64,000 bases of DNA from Pseudomonas arsenicoxydans (GTDB taxonomy: Bacteria; Pseudomonadota; Gammaproteobacteria; Pseudomonadales; Pseudomonadaceae): positions 186,001-250,000 of the forward strand of contig NZ_RCZE01000013.1 in the NCBI RefSeq assembly GCF_006438915.1, in the 5' to 3' direction. The notes beneath the pieces were generated by a model that ran no database searches, was not told the origin of the DNA, and worked only from the letters and a program-made list of their open reading frames with translations. Below are positions 24,842-32,949 of the stretch, piece after piece. Made by a program: the position numbers and the translations under genes. Position 1 is the stretch's first letter, and the number at the start of each line of letters is the position of its first letter.

Positions 24842-25345
24842 TTAGCTCTCGCCGTCAAAGGCTCGTTGCAAGGCTGCGATGTCGAGCTTCCTCATCTGCA
24901 TCATGGCCTGCATGGCGCGCTGGGACTTGGTCGTGTCCGGGCTTTTCAGCATGTCCATGAACGGGATCGGCACGATTTGCCAGGACAGGCCGAATTTGTC
25001 CTTGAGCCAGCCACACTGCTGGGCCCGAGGGTCGCCTCCGGCGGACAGCGTGCCCCAGTAATGGTCGATTTCTTCCTGGGTTTGGCAATTGACCTGAAAG
25101 GACACCGCTTCATTGAACTTGAATTGGGGGCCGCCATTGAGGCCGGTAAAAGGTTGCCCGTCCAGTTCGAAGCTGATGGTGAGCACCATGCCTTCAGGCA
25201 TGGCGTGAATCTCCTGGCCTGCCTTGCCGTAATGGGTGGTGTCGGTGATTTTTGAATGATCGAAGATCGAACAGTAAAACTTCACCGCCTCTTCGGCCTG
25301 AGTGTCGAACCAGAGACAGGGAGTCAGTTTTTGCACGCGTTGCAT
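24842..25345 (-). CDS. PhnB-like VOC family protein
   Basis: 167-residue protein of the PhnB / 3-demethylubiquinone methyltransferase-like VOC group. It begins Q-K-L-T-P-C-L-W-F and contains E-E-A-V-K-F-Y-C-S-I-F, F-T-G-L-N-G-G-P and C-G-W-L-K-D-K-F-G-L-S-W-Q-I-V-P, all typical of the group. The family label comes from sequence similarity only; most members have no known activity and are not methyltransferases. Single gene, with its own ribosome site (AGGAGCGCC) before ATG 25345. Confidence 0.85.
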   Translation of the reverse strand: MQRVQKLTPCLWFDTQAEEAVKFYCSIFDHSKITDTTHYGKAGQEIHAMPEGMVLTISFELDGQPFTGLNGGPQFKFNEAVSFQVNCQTQEEIDHYWGTLSAGGDPRAQQCGWLKDKFGLSWQIVPIPFMDMLKSPDTTKSQRAMQAMMQMRKLDIAALQRAFDGES

Positions 25346-25446
25346 GGTGGCGCTCCTCTACGGGTTACTCATGCTGGACTATCAGCGTAGTCAGGCTGGC
25401 GCCGATCAGTGAGTCCGCAGATCGATAATCTGATAAAAAAATAAAG

Positions 25447-25503
25447 GTCAAAATGACTGCGTGGTTGGTCCTATAGACTATTTATATGCGTGGTCTAAAT
25501 GAC
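25447..25503 (+). promoter_or_regulatory. Three NorR/FhpR-type enhancer sites
   Basis: Three 11-base sites fit GT-N7-AC and all share GTC-N5-GAC: GTCAAAATGAC (25447-25457), GTCCTATAGAC (25468-25478) and GTCTAAATGAC (25493-25503). Centres are 21 and 25 bases apart, on roughly the same face of the helix. Three GT-N7-AC sites upstream of a sigma-54 promoter is the known arrangement for the nitric-oxide sensor NorR. In P. aeruginosa the NorR homologue FhpR controls fhp, ppyR and the nnrS-like gene. No norR/fhpR gene is in this window. Confidence 0.75.
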
Positions 25504-25544
25504 TGCTTTGATTTCAAATGCCTGATTTAAAAGGGACTAATACC

Positions 25545-25560
25545 TGGCACGACACTTGAT
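25545..25560 (+). promoter_or_regulatory. Sigma-54 promoter of ppyR-nnrS
   Basis: TGGCACGACACTTGAT matches the -24/-12 consensus (TGGCACG-N4-TTGC) with a single mismatch, TTGA for TTGC. Transcription would start near 25572, about 30 bases before ppyR. The three enhancer sites end 42 bases upstream, a suitable distance for an activator reaching RNA polymerase by looping. Confidence 0.7.
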
Positions 25561-25601
25561 ACTTAAAACGTACAACTGACCCGCTTCAGGAGTACGACAA
25601 A

Positions 25602-25850
25602 ATGTTCGATTTTTTCAATAACCCTCTGAACGTTCTCCATCTGTCGAGCAAAGTGCTAGGCGCTGGCCTGGTCATGCTGTTTGCCGGCATCTACGGCGCC
25701 TACCTCTACGACGGTCATATGCCGATTGCTTTGTTGGTAACGATGCATGCCATGACCATCATCGGCCCTACTTTGCTCAAGATCGGCTACGTCATGCGCC
25801 TGCTGGCCCAATACCGGTTGGCTAAAGCCCTGATCCCTGTGGTGGCTTAA
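25602..25850 (+). CDS. ppyR: PpyR-like small membrane protein
   Basis: 82-residue protein with two hydrophobic helices (G-A-G-L-V-M-L-F-A-G-I-Y-G-A-Y and A-L-L-V-T-M-H-A-M-T-I-I-G-P-T). It matches what I recall of PpyR of P. aeruginosa, described as a membrane regulator affecting psl and pyoverdine expression. Position supports this: in P. aeruginosa ppyR lies next to the same nnrS-like gene under FhpR control. AGGAG is nine bases before ATG 25602, and nnrS follows after one base. The flavohaemoglobin gene fhp, present in the P. aeruginosa cluster, is absent here. Confidence 0.7.
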   Translation: MFDFFNNPLNVLHLSSKVLGAGLVMLFAGIYGAYLYDGHMPIALLVTMHAMTIIGPTLLKIGYVMRLLAQYRLAKALIPVVA

Positions 25851-25851
25851 A

Positions 25852-27006
25852 ATGAAAAAACTCGCCGCCGCACCGGTGTTCAGCCTCGGGTTTCGACCGT
25901 TTTTTTTCGCCGGTGCGGTGTTTGCGCTGGTGGCAGTGGCGATCTGGGCGCTGTGGTTGTACGGCCGATTACCCGGTGCGCAGCCCATTGGCGGCATGTT
26001 GAGCTGGCATCGGCATGAGATGCCGTTCGGATTTGCCACGGCCATCATTGCCGGGTTTCTGTTGACGGCGGTGCCGAACTGGACCGGGCGTCCCGGCTTG
26101 AGCGGCTGGCCTCTGATCGGGTTGTTGCTGGTGTGGCTGGTGGCGCGATTGGCTTGGTTGCTGCCGGTCCCTGCGTCCATTCTGATTGCTGCGCAGACGC
26201 CGTTTCTACCGTTCCTGGCCTGGATGCTGGGTCGGGACCTGGTCGCGGCCGGCAAGCGTGAGAACTATCCGATTTTGTTGGTGGTTGCCTTTATGGCGGG
26301 TTGCCAGGCGTTGACGCTGTGGGGCATCGCCACCGATGACGCCGGGTTGCAGCGACACGGTGTGCTGGCGGCCCTGTGGCTGGTGGCAGCGCTGATGACG
26401 GTCATTGGCGGGCGGGTCATTCCGTTTTTCATCCAGCGTGGCTTGAATCGCCCCGCCACACCTGCGACTCATCCGTTGCCCACTAAAATGCTGCTGGTGA
26501 GTTCATTGCTGGCGGCAGTGTCCTTCGCCTGCGGGTTGAATGACAGCCCGAGGGCGTGGTTGTCCGCGTTGTTTCTGCTGATAGGCACTCTGCATCTACA
26601 GCGCTTGTGGCGTTGGCATGATCGAGGTACCTGGCGGGTACCGCTGCTGTGGTCGCTGTACCTGGCGTATGCCTGGTTGGTGATAGCTGCGCTGGGAATG
26701 GCGCTGTGGCATGCGGGCCTGATGCCACAACAGAGTCTGGCGACCCACGCGCTGGCGGTGGGCGGCATCGGCGGGTTGATCCTGGCGATGATTGCCCGCG
26801 TCAGCCTTGGCCATACCGGTCGACTGTTGCAGCCGTCAAAAACCGTGGTGCTGGGTTTTGCCTTGCTGATCGTCGCGGGTGTGTGCCGGGTGTTGCTGGT
26901 TCCATTTTCCGGGGCCGGGCTGGGACTCTCGGCGCTGCTGTGGTGCGCGGCGTTTGGTCTGTTCCTTTCGCGCTACACGATGATCCTGTTCAAGCCACGG
27001 GTCTAA
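25852..27006 (+). CDS. nnrS: NnrS family haem- and copper-containing membrane protein
   Basis: 384-residue protein with about twelve transmembrane helices. NnrS landmarks include F-R-P-F-F-F near residue 15, W-H-R-H-E-M-P-F-G in the second helix region, F-L-L-T-A-V-P-N-W-T-G, and the late H-A-L-A-V-G-G-I-G and A-R-V-S-L-G-H-T-G-R. NnrS proteins protect against nitrosative stress. The start lies one base after the ppyR stop, so the two form an operon. Sigma-54/NorR-type sites upstream fit induction by nitric oxide. Confidence 0.92.
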   Translation: MKKLAAAPVFSLGFRPFFFAGAVFALVAVAIWALWLYGRLPGAQPIGGMLSWHRHEMPFGFATAIIAGFLLTAVPNWTGRPGLSGWPLIGLLLVWLVARLAWLLPVPASILIAAQTPFLPFLAWMLGRDLVAAGKRENYPILLVVAFMAGCQALTLWGIATDDAGLQRHGVLAALWLVAALMTVIGGRVIPFFIQRGLNRPATPATHPLPTKMLLVSSLLAAVSFACGLNDSPRAWLSALFLLIGTLHLQRLWRWHDRGTWRVPLLWSLYLAYAWLVIAALGMALWHAGLMPQQSLATHALAVGGIGGLILAMIARVSLGHTGRLLQPSKTVVLGFALLIVAGVCRVLLVPFSGAGLGLSALLWCAAFGLFLSRYTMILFKPRV

Positions 27007-27072
27007 CCTGATAGTCGATCCACGTCAGCCGTGCAGTCCTGCCGCAGCAAGCCCATTCACTACAAAAGCTGC

Positions 27073-27106
27073 ACACAACGGCCGCCCATTTGAGGCGGCC
27101 TTTGTG
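27073..27106. terminator. Terminator hairpin after nnrS
   Basis: GGCCGCC (27080-27086) and GGCGGCC (27094-27100) form the core stem. It is extended outward by ACACAA pairing with TTGTGT, with TTTGTGT following the stem on the plus strand. The T tract is weak, so pausing rather than full termination is possible. Confidence 0.55.
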
Positions 27107-27107
27107 T

Positions 27108-27130
27108 GACCGGTGGTCGATGAACCGGTC
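27108..27130. promoter_or_regulatory. Inverted repeat upstream of the molybdenum hydroxylase operon
   Basis: GACCGGT (27108-27114) and ACCGGTC (27124-27130) are perfect 7-base arms with nine bases between, ending about 107 bases before the first gene of the operon. The size and spacing suit a dimeric repressor. No regulator gene is adjacent, so this is inference from symmetry only. Confidence 0.35.
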
Positions 27131-27237
27131 TCGCCCGGCATTTTGCGCTTAGCTGAAGGGATAACCCAAGGCGCGCACAGGTATTTGATTGTCATGGCGA
27201 CGCCCTTCAGAACACCGTGAGTCTGAGGAAATTCGCA

Positions 27238-27693
27238 ATGCTGACCCTCAACATCAATGGCAAGGATCAGGAGTTGGATGTCCCCGCGGACATGCCGCTG
27301 CTTTGGGTCTTGCGCGATGTCGCGCACCTCACCGGCACCAAATTCGGGTGCGGCATGGCCCAGTGTGGCGCCTGCACCGTGCACGTCGATGGCGCGCCAT
27401 TACGCGCCTGTATCACGCCCGCGACCGCCGTGGCCAATGGGCAAAAAATCCTCACCATCGAAGGCCTGTCCACCGACGGTTCGCACCCGGTCCAGCAAGC
27501 CTGGGCCGAACTCGATGTGGTGCAGTGCGGCTACTGCCAATCCGGACAAATCATGTCCGCCGCCGCGTTGCTGGCGAAAATTCCCAAACCCACCGACAGC
27601 GACATCGATCAGGCGCTCTCCGGCAACATCTGCCGTTGCGGCACTTACCCAAGGATTCGTGAAGCCGTCAAACGCGCCGCCGAGATCGGTTGA
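27238..27693 (+). CDS. Molybdenum hydroxylase small subunit, two [2Fe-2S] clusters (IorA-like)
   Basis: 151-residue electron-transfer subunit of a xanthine-oxidase-family enzyme. The plant-type cluster uses C38, C43, C46 and C58. The second cluster uses C97, C100, C132 and C134 (C-G-Y-C, then I-C-R-C-G). It has no signal peptide of its own. In related enzymes (isoquinoline 1-oxidoreductase, PaoABC) it is carried to the periplasm with the Tat-exported large subunit. GAGGAAA precedes ATG 27238; the GTG at 27217 is less likely. First gene of a three-gene operon. Confidence 0.92.
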   Translation: MLTLNINGKDQELDVPADMPLLWVLRDVAHLTGTKFGCGMAQCGACTVHVDGAPLRACITPATAVANGQKILTIEGLSTDGSHPVQQAWAELDVVQCGYCQSGQIMSAAALLAKIPKPTDSDIDQALSGNICRCGTYPRIREAVKRAAEIG

Positions 27694-27717
27694 TGCCATG
27701 TGGAAGGAATCAGAACT

Positions 27718-29886
27718 ATGAACAGCATCCTGGACGTCTCGCGACGCGGATTTCTCAAGGGCAGTGCCGTGTTGGGCGCAGGACTGGTGGTGGCGTTCGT
27801 CATCCCCGGCGCCCATCGTTTTGCCGTGGGCGCGGAGAATGAGGGCAATATTTTTGCGCCCAATGCTTTCCTGCGCATCGGCAACGACAACAGCGTCACC
27901 GTGCTGCTCGGCCATTCGGAAATGGGCCAGGGCATCTGGACCGGCCTGACCATGTTGATCGCCGAAGAGCTGGACGCCGACTGGTCGACCATTCGCGTCG
28001 AGCACTCACCGGCATCGGCCGCCGAGTACGGGTTGCCCGGGTTTGGCGGGATGCAGATCACCGGCGGCTCGACGTCGACCTGGATGGAGTTTGACCGCTA
28101 CCGGCAGGCCGGTGCGGCGGCGCGTTTGATGCTGATCGATGCAGCGGCCAAGCGCTTCGACGTTGCGCCTTCGCAGATCCGCACCGAGTCGGGCGTGGTG
28201 ATTGCCGGCGACAAGCGCGCCACCTATGGCGAACTGGCGGACGACGCCGGCAAGTTGCCGGTGCCGGATCCAGCCTCCATCAAATTCAAGGAGGCCAAGG
28301 ACTGGAAGGTCATCGGCAAACCCACCAAGCGCCTGGACACGCCGGAGAAAATCACCGGCCGGGCCAAGTTCGGCATGGACGTGCAGTTCGACGGCTTGAT
28401 GACCGCCATGGTCGCCCGGCCGCCGGTGTTCGGTGGCAGCGTCAAATCCTTCGAGGGCGCCGAGGCATTGGCTGTGCCGGGCGTGCATAAAGTCGTGCAG
28501 GTGCCCACGGGCGTGGCGGTGATTGCCGATCATTACTGGGCCGCGAAGCTGGGGCGTGATGCGCTGAAAGTCGACTGGGACCTGGGGCCGAACACCGGGC
28601 TAGACAGCCATAAACTGTTGGAGAGTTTCCGCAAACTGGCTGCCACGCCCGGAATTTCCGCGAGCAAGGCGGGCGATGCAACGGTCGCACTGGGCAAGGC
28701 GACGAAGAAGATTGACGTCGAATACAGCGTGCCGTACCTGGCCCATGCGCCGATGGAGCCGCTCAATTGCACGGTGAAAATCAGCAAGGACACATGCGAA
28801 ATCTGGACCGGCACGCAGTTTCAGACGCTGGATCAAATGATTGCGGGCAAGATCACCGGGCTCAAGCCCGAACAGGTCGAAATCCACACTGAATTCCTCG
28901 GTGGCGGCTTCGGTCGTCGGGCCAATCCGACCTCGGATTTTGTCGCCGAAGCCGTCCAGGTCGCCAAAGCCGCCGGCGCTCCGGTGAAAACCGTGTGGTC
29001 ACGCGAAGACGACATTCGCGGCGGTTACTATCGCTCGATGTTCCTGCATCAGGCCAATATCGGTCTGGATGCCGGCGGCATGCCGATCGCCTGGAAACAT
29101 GTGATGGTCGGACAGTCGATCATGGACGGCACCGCGTTTGCGGCCATGATGGTCAAGGATGGCGTCGACAAGACTTCGGTCGAAGGTGTCGTCGACAGCC
29201 CCTACCTGGAAGACCTGGCCGATCACCAAGTGGAACTGCATTCGCCGAAAACCGGCATCAGCGTGTTGTGGCTGCGTTCGGTCGGGCACAGCCACACAGC
29301 GTTCGTCATGGAATCGTTGATCGATGAACTGGCCGAGGCGGCCGGCAAGGACCCGGTTGAATACCGACGAGCCTTGCTAAAGAACCATCCGAGGCACTTG
29401 GGCGTGCTCAATCTGGCGGTCGAGAAAGCCAACTGGACCGCGCCGTTACCCGATGGTCATGCGCTGGGCGTGGCGGTGCATGAGTCGTTCGGCAGCTACG
29501 TGGCGCACGTCGCCGAAGTGTCCCAGGACAACCTGAAAATCCGCGTGCACCGGGTAGTGTGCGCGGTGGACTGCGGGATTGCGGTCAACCCGATGAGCAT
29601 CGCGGCGCAAATGGAATCGTGCATCACGTTTGGCCTCGGCTTCGCCTTGCACAGCAAACTGACCGTCAAGGACGGGCAGGTGATGCAATCCAACTTTCAC
29701 GATTATCAGGTGTTGCGGCTCAACGAAATGCCGGTGGTTGAAGTGCATATCGTGCCCAGCACCGAACGGTCCGGCGGCATCGGTGAGGCCGGCGTTCCAC
29801 CCACCGCGCCGGCCGTTGCCAATGCAGTGTTCGCCCTGACCGGGCAGCGCTTGCGTGAGCTGCCGCTGCAACTGTCGGGGGTATGA
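27718..29886 (+). CDS. Molybdopterin-cytosine-dinucleotide large subunit, Tat-exported (IorB-like)
   Basis: 722-residue catalytic subunit of an aldehyde- or N-heterocycle-oxidising molybdenum hydroxylase. The twin-arginine signal S-R-R-G-F-L-K-G (R9, R10) precedes a hydrophobic stretch, so it acts in the periplasm. Cofactor-binding motifs appear as G-H-S-E-M-G-Q-G-I, F-L-G-G-G-F-G-R-R, and the C-terminal G-G-I-G-E-A-G-V-P-P with the probable catalytic glutamate. The single-chain arrangement without a FAD subunit matches the IorB class, which passes electrons to a cytochrome rather than NAD. ATG 27718 follows AAGGAA. Substrate unknown. Confidence 0.9.
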   Translation: MNSILDVSRRGFLKGSAVLGAGLVVAFVIPGAHRFAVGAENEGNIFAPNAFLRIGNDNSVTVLLGHSEMGQGIWTGLTMLIAEELDADWSTIRVEHSPASAAEYGLPGFGGMQITGGSTSTWMEFDRYRQAGAAARLMLIDAAAKRFDVAPSQIRTESGVVIAGDKRATYGELADDAGKLPVPDPASIKFKEAKDWKVIGKPTKRLDTPEKITGRAKFGMDVQFDGLMTAMVARPPVFGGSVKSFEGAEALAVPGVHKVVQVPTGVAVIADHYWAAKLGRDALKVDWDLGPNTGLDSHKLLESFRKLAATPGISASKAGDATVALGKATKKIDVEYSVPYLAHAPMEPLNCTVKISKDTCEIWTGTQFQTLDQMIAGKITGLKPEQVEIHTEFLGGGFGRRANPTSDFVAEAVQVAKAAGAPVKTVWSREDDIRGGYYRSMFLHQANIGLDAGGMPIAWKHVMVGQSIMDGTAFAAMMVKDGVDKTSVEGVVDSPYLEDLADHQVELHSPKTGISVLWLRSVGHSHTAFVMESLIDELAEAAGKDPVEYRRALLKNHPRHLGVLNLAVEKANWTAPLPDGHALGVAVHESFGSYVAHVAEVSQDNLKIRVHRVVCAVDCGIAVNPMSIAAQMESCITFGLGFALHSKLTVKDGQVMQSNFHDYQVLRLNEMPVVEVHIVPSTERSGGIGEAGVPPTAPAVANAVFALTGQRLRELPLQLSGV

Positions 29887-29887
29887 C

Positions 29888-30466
29888 ATGAAACGACATT
29901 TGATGTTGGGTGCGGTGCTGTTGATTGGCCTGGCTGGCTACACCGAAGACCTGTTCGCCGACGACAAGGAAGCGATCAAGGCATTCGATACGGTGCAGAA
30001 AGTCTTCCAGAGTCCGCGTTGCCAGAACTGCCACATTCCGGGGGATTCGCCGCTGCAGTTCGATGCCGCAACCCCGCATGCCATGAACGTGGTGCGCGGG
30101 ATGGACGGCAAGGGCGCGGCGGGGTTGCCCTGCGCAACCTGTCACGCCGAGACCAATCCGCCGGCCAGTTACGGGCCGCACGCGCCACCGGGAGCGCCGC
30201 ACTGGAGCCTGCCGCCGGCGTCGCACAAGATGGCCTGGATCGGCCTGCCGGCAGACAAGTTGTGCGCGATGATCAAAGACCGCGCCAGCAATGGCGACCG
30301 TGATTTTGCTGCACTGATCAAGCATGTCAGCGACGACAAACTGGTGCTGTGGGGCTGGAATCCCGGCGAGGGCAGGGCGCCGGTGCCGGTGCCGCACGAC
30401 ATTTTTGTCACGCAATTCAAGCTGTGGGCCGAGGCGGGTGGGCCGTGTCCGGTGCTGGGTAGCTGA
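29888..30466 (+). CDS. Diheme c-type cytochrome of the molybdenum hydroxylase
   Basis: 192 residues with a signal peptide (L-M-L-G-A-V-L-L-I-G-L-A-G). Two haem-attachment motifs are present: C-Q-N-C-H (C45, C48, H49) and C-A-T-C-H (C82, C85, H86). ATG 29888 is one base after the large-subunit stop, so it is the third gene of the operon and the expected periplasmic electron acceptor. The usual partner of IorAB-like enzymes is a roughly 400-residue triheme cytochrome; this short protein is different. The C-terminal half (H-D-I-F-V-T-Q-F-K-L-W-A-E-A-G) has no haem motif and is probably involved in docking. Confidence 0.8.
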   Translation: MKRHLMLGAVLLIGLAGYTEDLFADDKEAIKAFDTVQKVFQSPRCQNCHIPGDSPLQFDAATPHAMNVVRGMDGKGAAGLPCATCHAETNPPASYGPHAPPGAPHWSLPPASHKMAWIGLPADKLCAMIKDRASNGDRDFAALIKHVSDDKLVLWGWNPGEGRAPVPVPHDIFVTQFKLWAEAGGPCPVLGS

Positions 30467-30540
30467 CCGGCGGTCCGTTAACAGGGAGTCAATGCAGGTA
30501 TGGCCGACTCTAAAGACCATATCCGCCAACGGAGTGAGTC

Positions 30541-31131
30541 ATGTTGATCCCAGGCAAACCGGTGAAAAACGGCGTTCGCGCTGATCCATTGCGTTCGCCA
30601 CAACAGGAACGTCAATTGCTGCGCGACCTGGCCCGCAAGGCTGAGCAAGAGCTGATGGGCGTGCAGATGGCGAGCATGGACGAGTTGACGCTGCTGCCCA
30701 ACCGTCACGGTTTCACCGTCTTGGCGCAACAGGGGCTGGACGCCTGTCAGCAACTCGACAAGCCGACGACGCTGTTGCTTTTCAAGCTCGATGACCTCAA
30801 GCACATCAACTACTTGTATGGCCGCGCCGAGGGCGACCGTGCGCTGAAAACTTTCGCCGATGTGCTGCGAATCGCGTTTCGCGAAAGCGATGTGATCGGC
30901 CGGCTCGGCAGCGACAAATTCGTTGCCTTGCTGCTGGGTTCAAGCGTCGTGGATATCGCCGCTGTCCGGGCGCGACTCGAAGAAATACTGGCCGAGCGTA
31001 ACGCCACGGTGCATCGCCGTTCTGACCTGCACTTCAGTCTCGGACAGATCGAATATGACCCGCAGTTGCATCAGTCAGTGGAAGAGCTGCTGACCGTGGT
31101 CGATGAGCGCTACGCGCTGAAAAACCGCTGA
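30541..31131 (+). CDS. GGDEF-domain protein with degenerate active-site motif
   Basis: 196-residue protein: about 45 N-terminal charged residues, then a single GGDEF domain (D-E-L-T-L-L-P-N-R-H-G-F at 47-58, metal-binding D84). The signature is G-S-D-K-F at 123-127 instead of G-G-D/E-E-F. Loss of the second glycine and the catalytic acid predicts no diguanylate cyclase activity; GTP or c-di-GMP binding may remain. There is no sensor or membrane domain. The start ATG 30541 has GGAG nine bases upstream. It follows the cytochrome gene by 75 bases and could be cotranscribed. Confidence 0.85.
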   Translation: MLIPGKPVKNGVRADPLRSPQQERQLLRDLARKAEQELMGVQMASMDELTLLPNRHGFTVLAQQGLDACQQLDKPTTLLLFKLDDLKHINYLYGRAEGDRALKTFADVLRIAFRESDVIGRLGSDKFVALLLGSSVVDIAAVRARLEEILAERNATVHRRSDLHFSLGQIEYDPQLHQSVEELLTVVDERYALKNR

Positions 31132-31135
31132 TGAT

Positions 31136-32413
31136 TCAGCGTTGAACGATCCCTTGCAAGTCCACTGCAATGTGCTCGGCGGTACGCAATAAGTGTCCAT
31201 CGTCCCTGAACCGTCCGATCAGCTGTAACCCGATCGGTAGATCGCCTTCGGCGCGAATCAGCGGAAGATTGACCTGCGGCCAGCCAAACGCTCCCCAGAA
31301 CTTGATGAAGTCTGATGGTCCAGTGCTTTCAAGGCCAAGAGGCGCGACCATCCCGCAAGAGGCACCGAGCATGGCGTCGAAGGGTTGGCAATGTTCGTGA
31401 AGTTGTGGGGCGAGTCGGGCAAGACGCGCCTTGGCAGCTGACTCCTGTTCCCAGGTTGTCGCCGCCGCTCGCTCGAACATGGCCAGTGTCGAAGGGCTCA
31501 ATTGAGTCCGGTGCCGTTGAAATTCCTTTGCCAGCGAACGGGCGCCTTCGCAGTCGTTGATCAGCTGATGGTCGTCGAACACACCGGCAAATTCATCGGG
31601 TAGCCGGACATCGCTCACTTGATGGCCGGCGTTCCTTAGTTGATCCGCCGCGTGTTCCAGAGATCGAGCCACTTGCGGGTCCACCTGATCCCAGCGTGAC
31701 GTGCGGCAGAAACCCAGTCGCAGTGGCCGCCGTTCGACCTCAGGCACGACGAAACCAGGAATCAGCACTCGCGCCACCAACTGCAGATCGCGCACCGATC
31801 GACCATACCAACCCACGGTGTCGAAGCTCGGCGCCAGCGGTTTTACCCCCTCCAGTGACACCAGCCCCAATGACGGCTTAAAGGCAAAGAGGCCGCAGTA
31901 GGACGCTGGCTTGAGCAATGAGCCAGCGGTCTGGGTGCCCAGCGCCAACGCAAAGAAACCCGCTGCCATCCCGGCTGCCGAGCCCGCGCTGGAACTGCCG
32001 GGCGTGCGAGTGAGGTCATGCGGGTTGCGGGTTGGACCGGTCTGCATATACGCAAACTCGGTGGTGTGGGTCTTGCCCATGATCAGCGCGCCGGCCTGGC
32101 GCAGCAGAGTGACGACGTGGGCATCGCGGGACGGTTGATGGCCGGTATAAATGGGCGAGTGGAATTGCGTGGGGTAGTCAGCGGTGTCGAAGATGTCCTT
32201 GATGCCCACGGGAACGCCGGCCAGCAGACCTTGGCCCTTGTTCTGCGCCGCATCGGCGCGAACCTGTCGGGCATCGAACGAGACGAAGGCCTGGATATCC
32301 GGTTCCTGCGCAAAAATGCGCTCAATCATCGTTTCTGCGACGGCGACGGGCGTCGTCTCACCATTGATCACCGACTCGCTGATATGTGTGGCGTCCGGGG
32401 CAGGGCGGATCAT
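31136..32413 (-). CDS. Amidase signature family amidase
   Basis: 425-residue hydrolase with the Ser-cisSer-Lys triad of the amidase-signature family: K72 in V-G-I-K-D, the serine-rich loop P-G-S-S-S-A-G-S-A (about 139-145), and the nucleophile S165 in G-T-Q-T-A-G-S. Possible substrates include small amides and allophanate-like compounds; nothing here narrows this. It overlaps the upstream VOC gene by four bases (ATGA), so the two are translated together. The pair faces a LysR gene. Confidence 0.9.
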   Translation of the reverse strand: MIRPAPDATHISESVINGETTPVAVAETMIERIFAQEPDIQAFVSFDARQVRADAAQNKGQGLLAGVPVGIKDIFDTADYPTQFHSPIYTGHQPSRDAHVVTLLRQAGALIMGKTHTTEFAYMQTGPTRNPHDLTRTPGSSSAGSAAGMAAGFFALALGTQTAGSLLKPASYCGLFAFKPSLGLVSLEGVKPLAPSFDTVGWYGRSVRDLQLVARVLIPGFVVPEVERRPLRLGFCRTSRWDQVDPQVARSLEHAADQLRNAGHQVSDVRLPDEFAGVFDDHQLINDCEGARSLAKEFQRHRTQLSPSTLAMFERAAATTWEQESAAKARLARLAPQLHEHCQPFDAMLGASCGMVAPLGLESTGPSDFIKFWGAFGWPQVNLPLIRAEGDLPIGLQLIGRFRDDGHLLRTAEHIAVDLQGIVQR

Positions 32414-32835
32414 TTGGCAAACAACTGACTGATGTCCCTGAACGCCTTGAACTCCAGCGCATTACCGCAAGGGTCGTACAGGAACAGGGTGGCTTGTTCG
32501 CCCACCTGACCCTGAAAGCGAATGCCCGGTTCGATCACGAACGACGTGCCCAGTGCGGTCAGCCGCTGCGCCAGCGCCTCCCATTCATTCATGCCCAGCA
32601 CCACACCGAAATGCGGGACAGGCACGTTATGGCCGTCCACGGCATTGGTGTGCGCGTCTTCCTGAGAAGCGTTTTTTGGCGCGAGGTGAATCACCAGTTG
32701 ATGGCCGAAAAAATTGAAATCGACCCAGTGATCGCTGGAACGACCCTCTTCCAGGCCGAACACCTCGCCGTAGAAGTTTCGTGCGGCGGTCAGGTCATAC
32801 ACCGGGATCGCCAAGTGGAAAGGGGACAGTTGCAT
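32410..32835 (-). CDS. VOC family protein (glyoxalase/bleomycin-resistance fold)
   Basis: 141 residues. It starts with S-P-F-H-L-A-I-P-V-Y-D-L (first metal histidine) and contains H-Q-L-V-I-H-L-A-P-K in the middle and N-A-L-E-F-K-A-F at the end (metal glutamate). Relatives are annotated as glyoxalase-like dioxygenases. Translationally coupled with the downstream amidase, so they probably act on the same compound. Divergent from the LysR gene at 32950. Confidence 0.82.
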   Translation of the reverse strand: MQLSPFHLAIPVYDLTAARNFYGEVFGLEEGRSSDHWVDFNFFGHQLVIHLAPKNASQEDAHTNAVDGHNVPVPHFGVVLGMNEWEALAQRLTALGTSFVIEPGIRFQGQVGEQATLFLYDPCGNALEFKAFRDISQLFAK

Positions 32836-32949
32836 GGGGCAGGCCTCGAGTGGTCGTTGTGTGACGCTGAGTTTAGCGCTGTGCTTTTTGATTAAAAGAC
32901 GATAGTTTTTGCGTCGAGCTCAAATTATTTCGATCAATCGGAGGCGGTC

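Noticed and set aside
25511..25524. ANR/FNR box ahead of ppyR (TTGATTTCAAATGC region)
   Set aside because: Only the left half matches TTGAT-N4-ATCAA. The sigma-54 and GT-N7-AC signals explain the region better.
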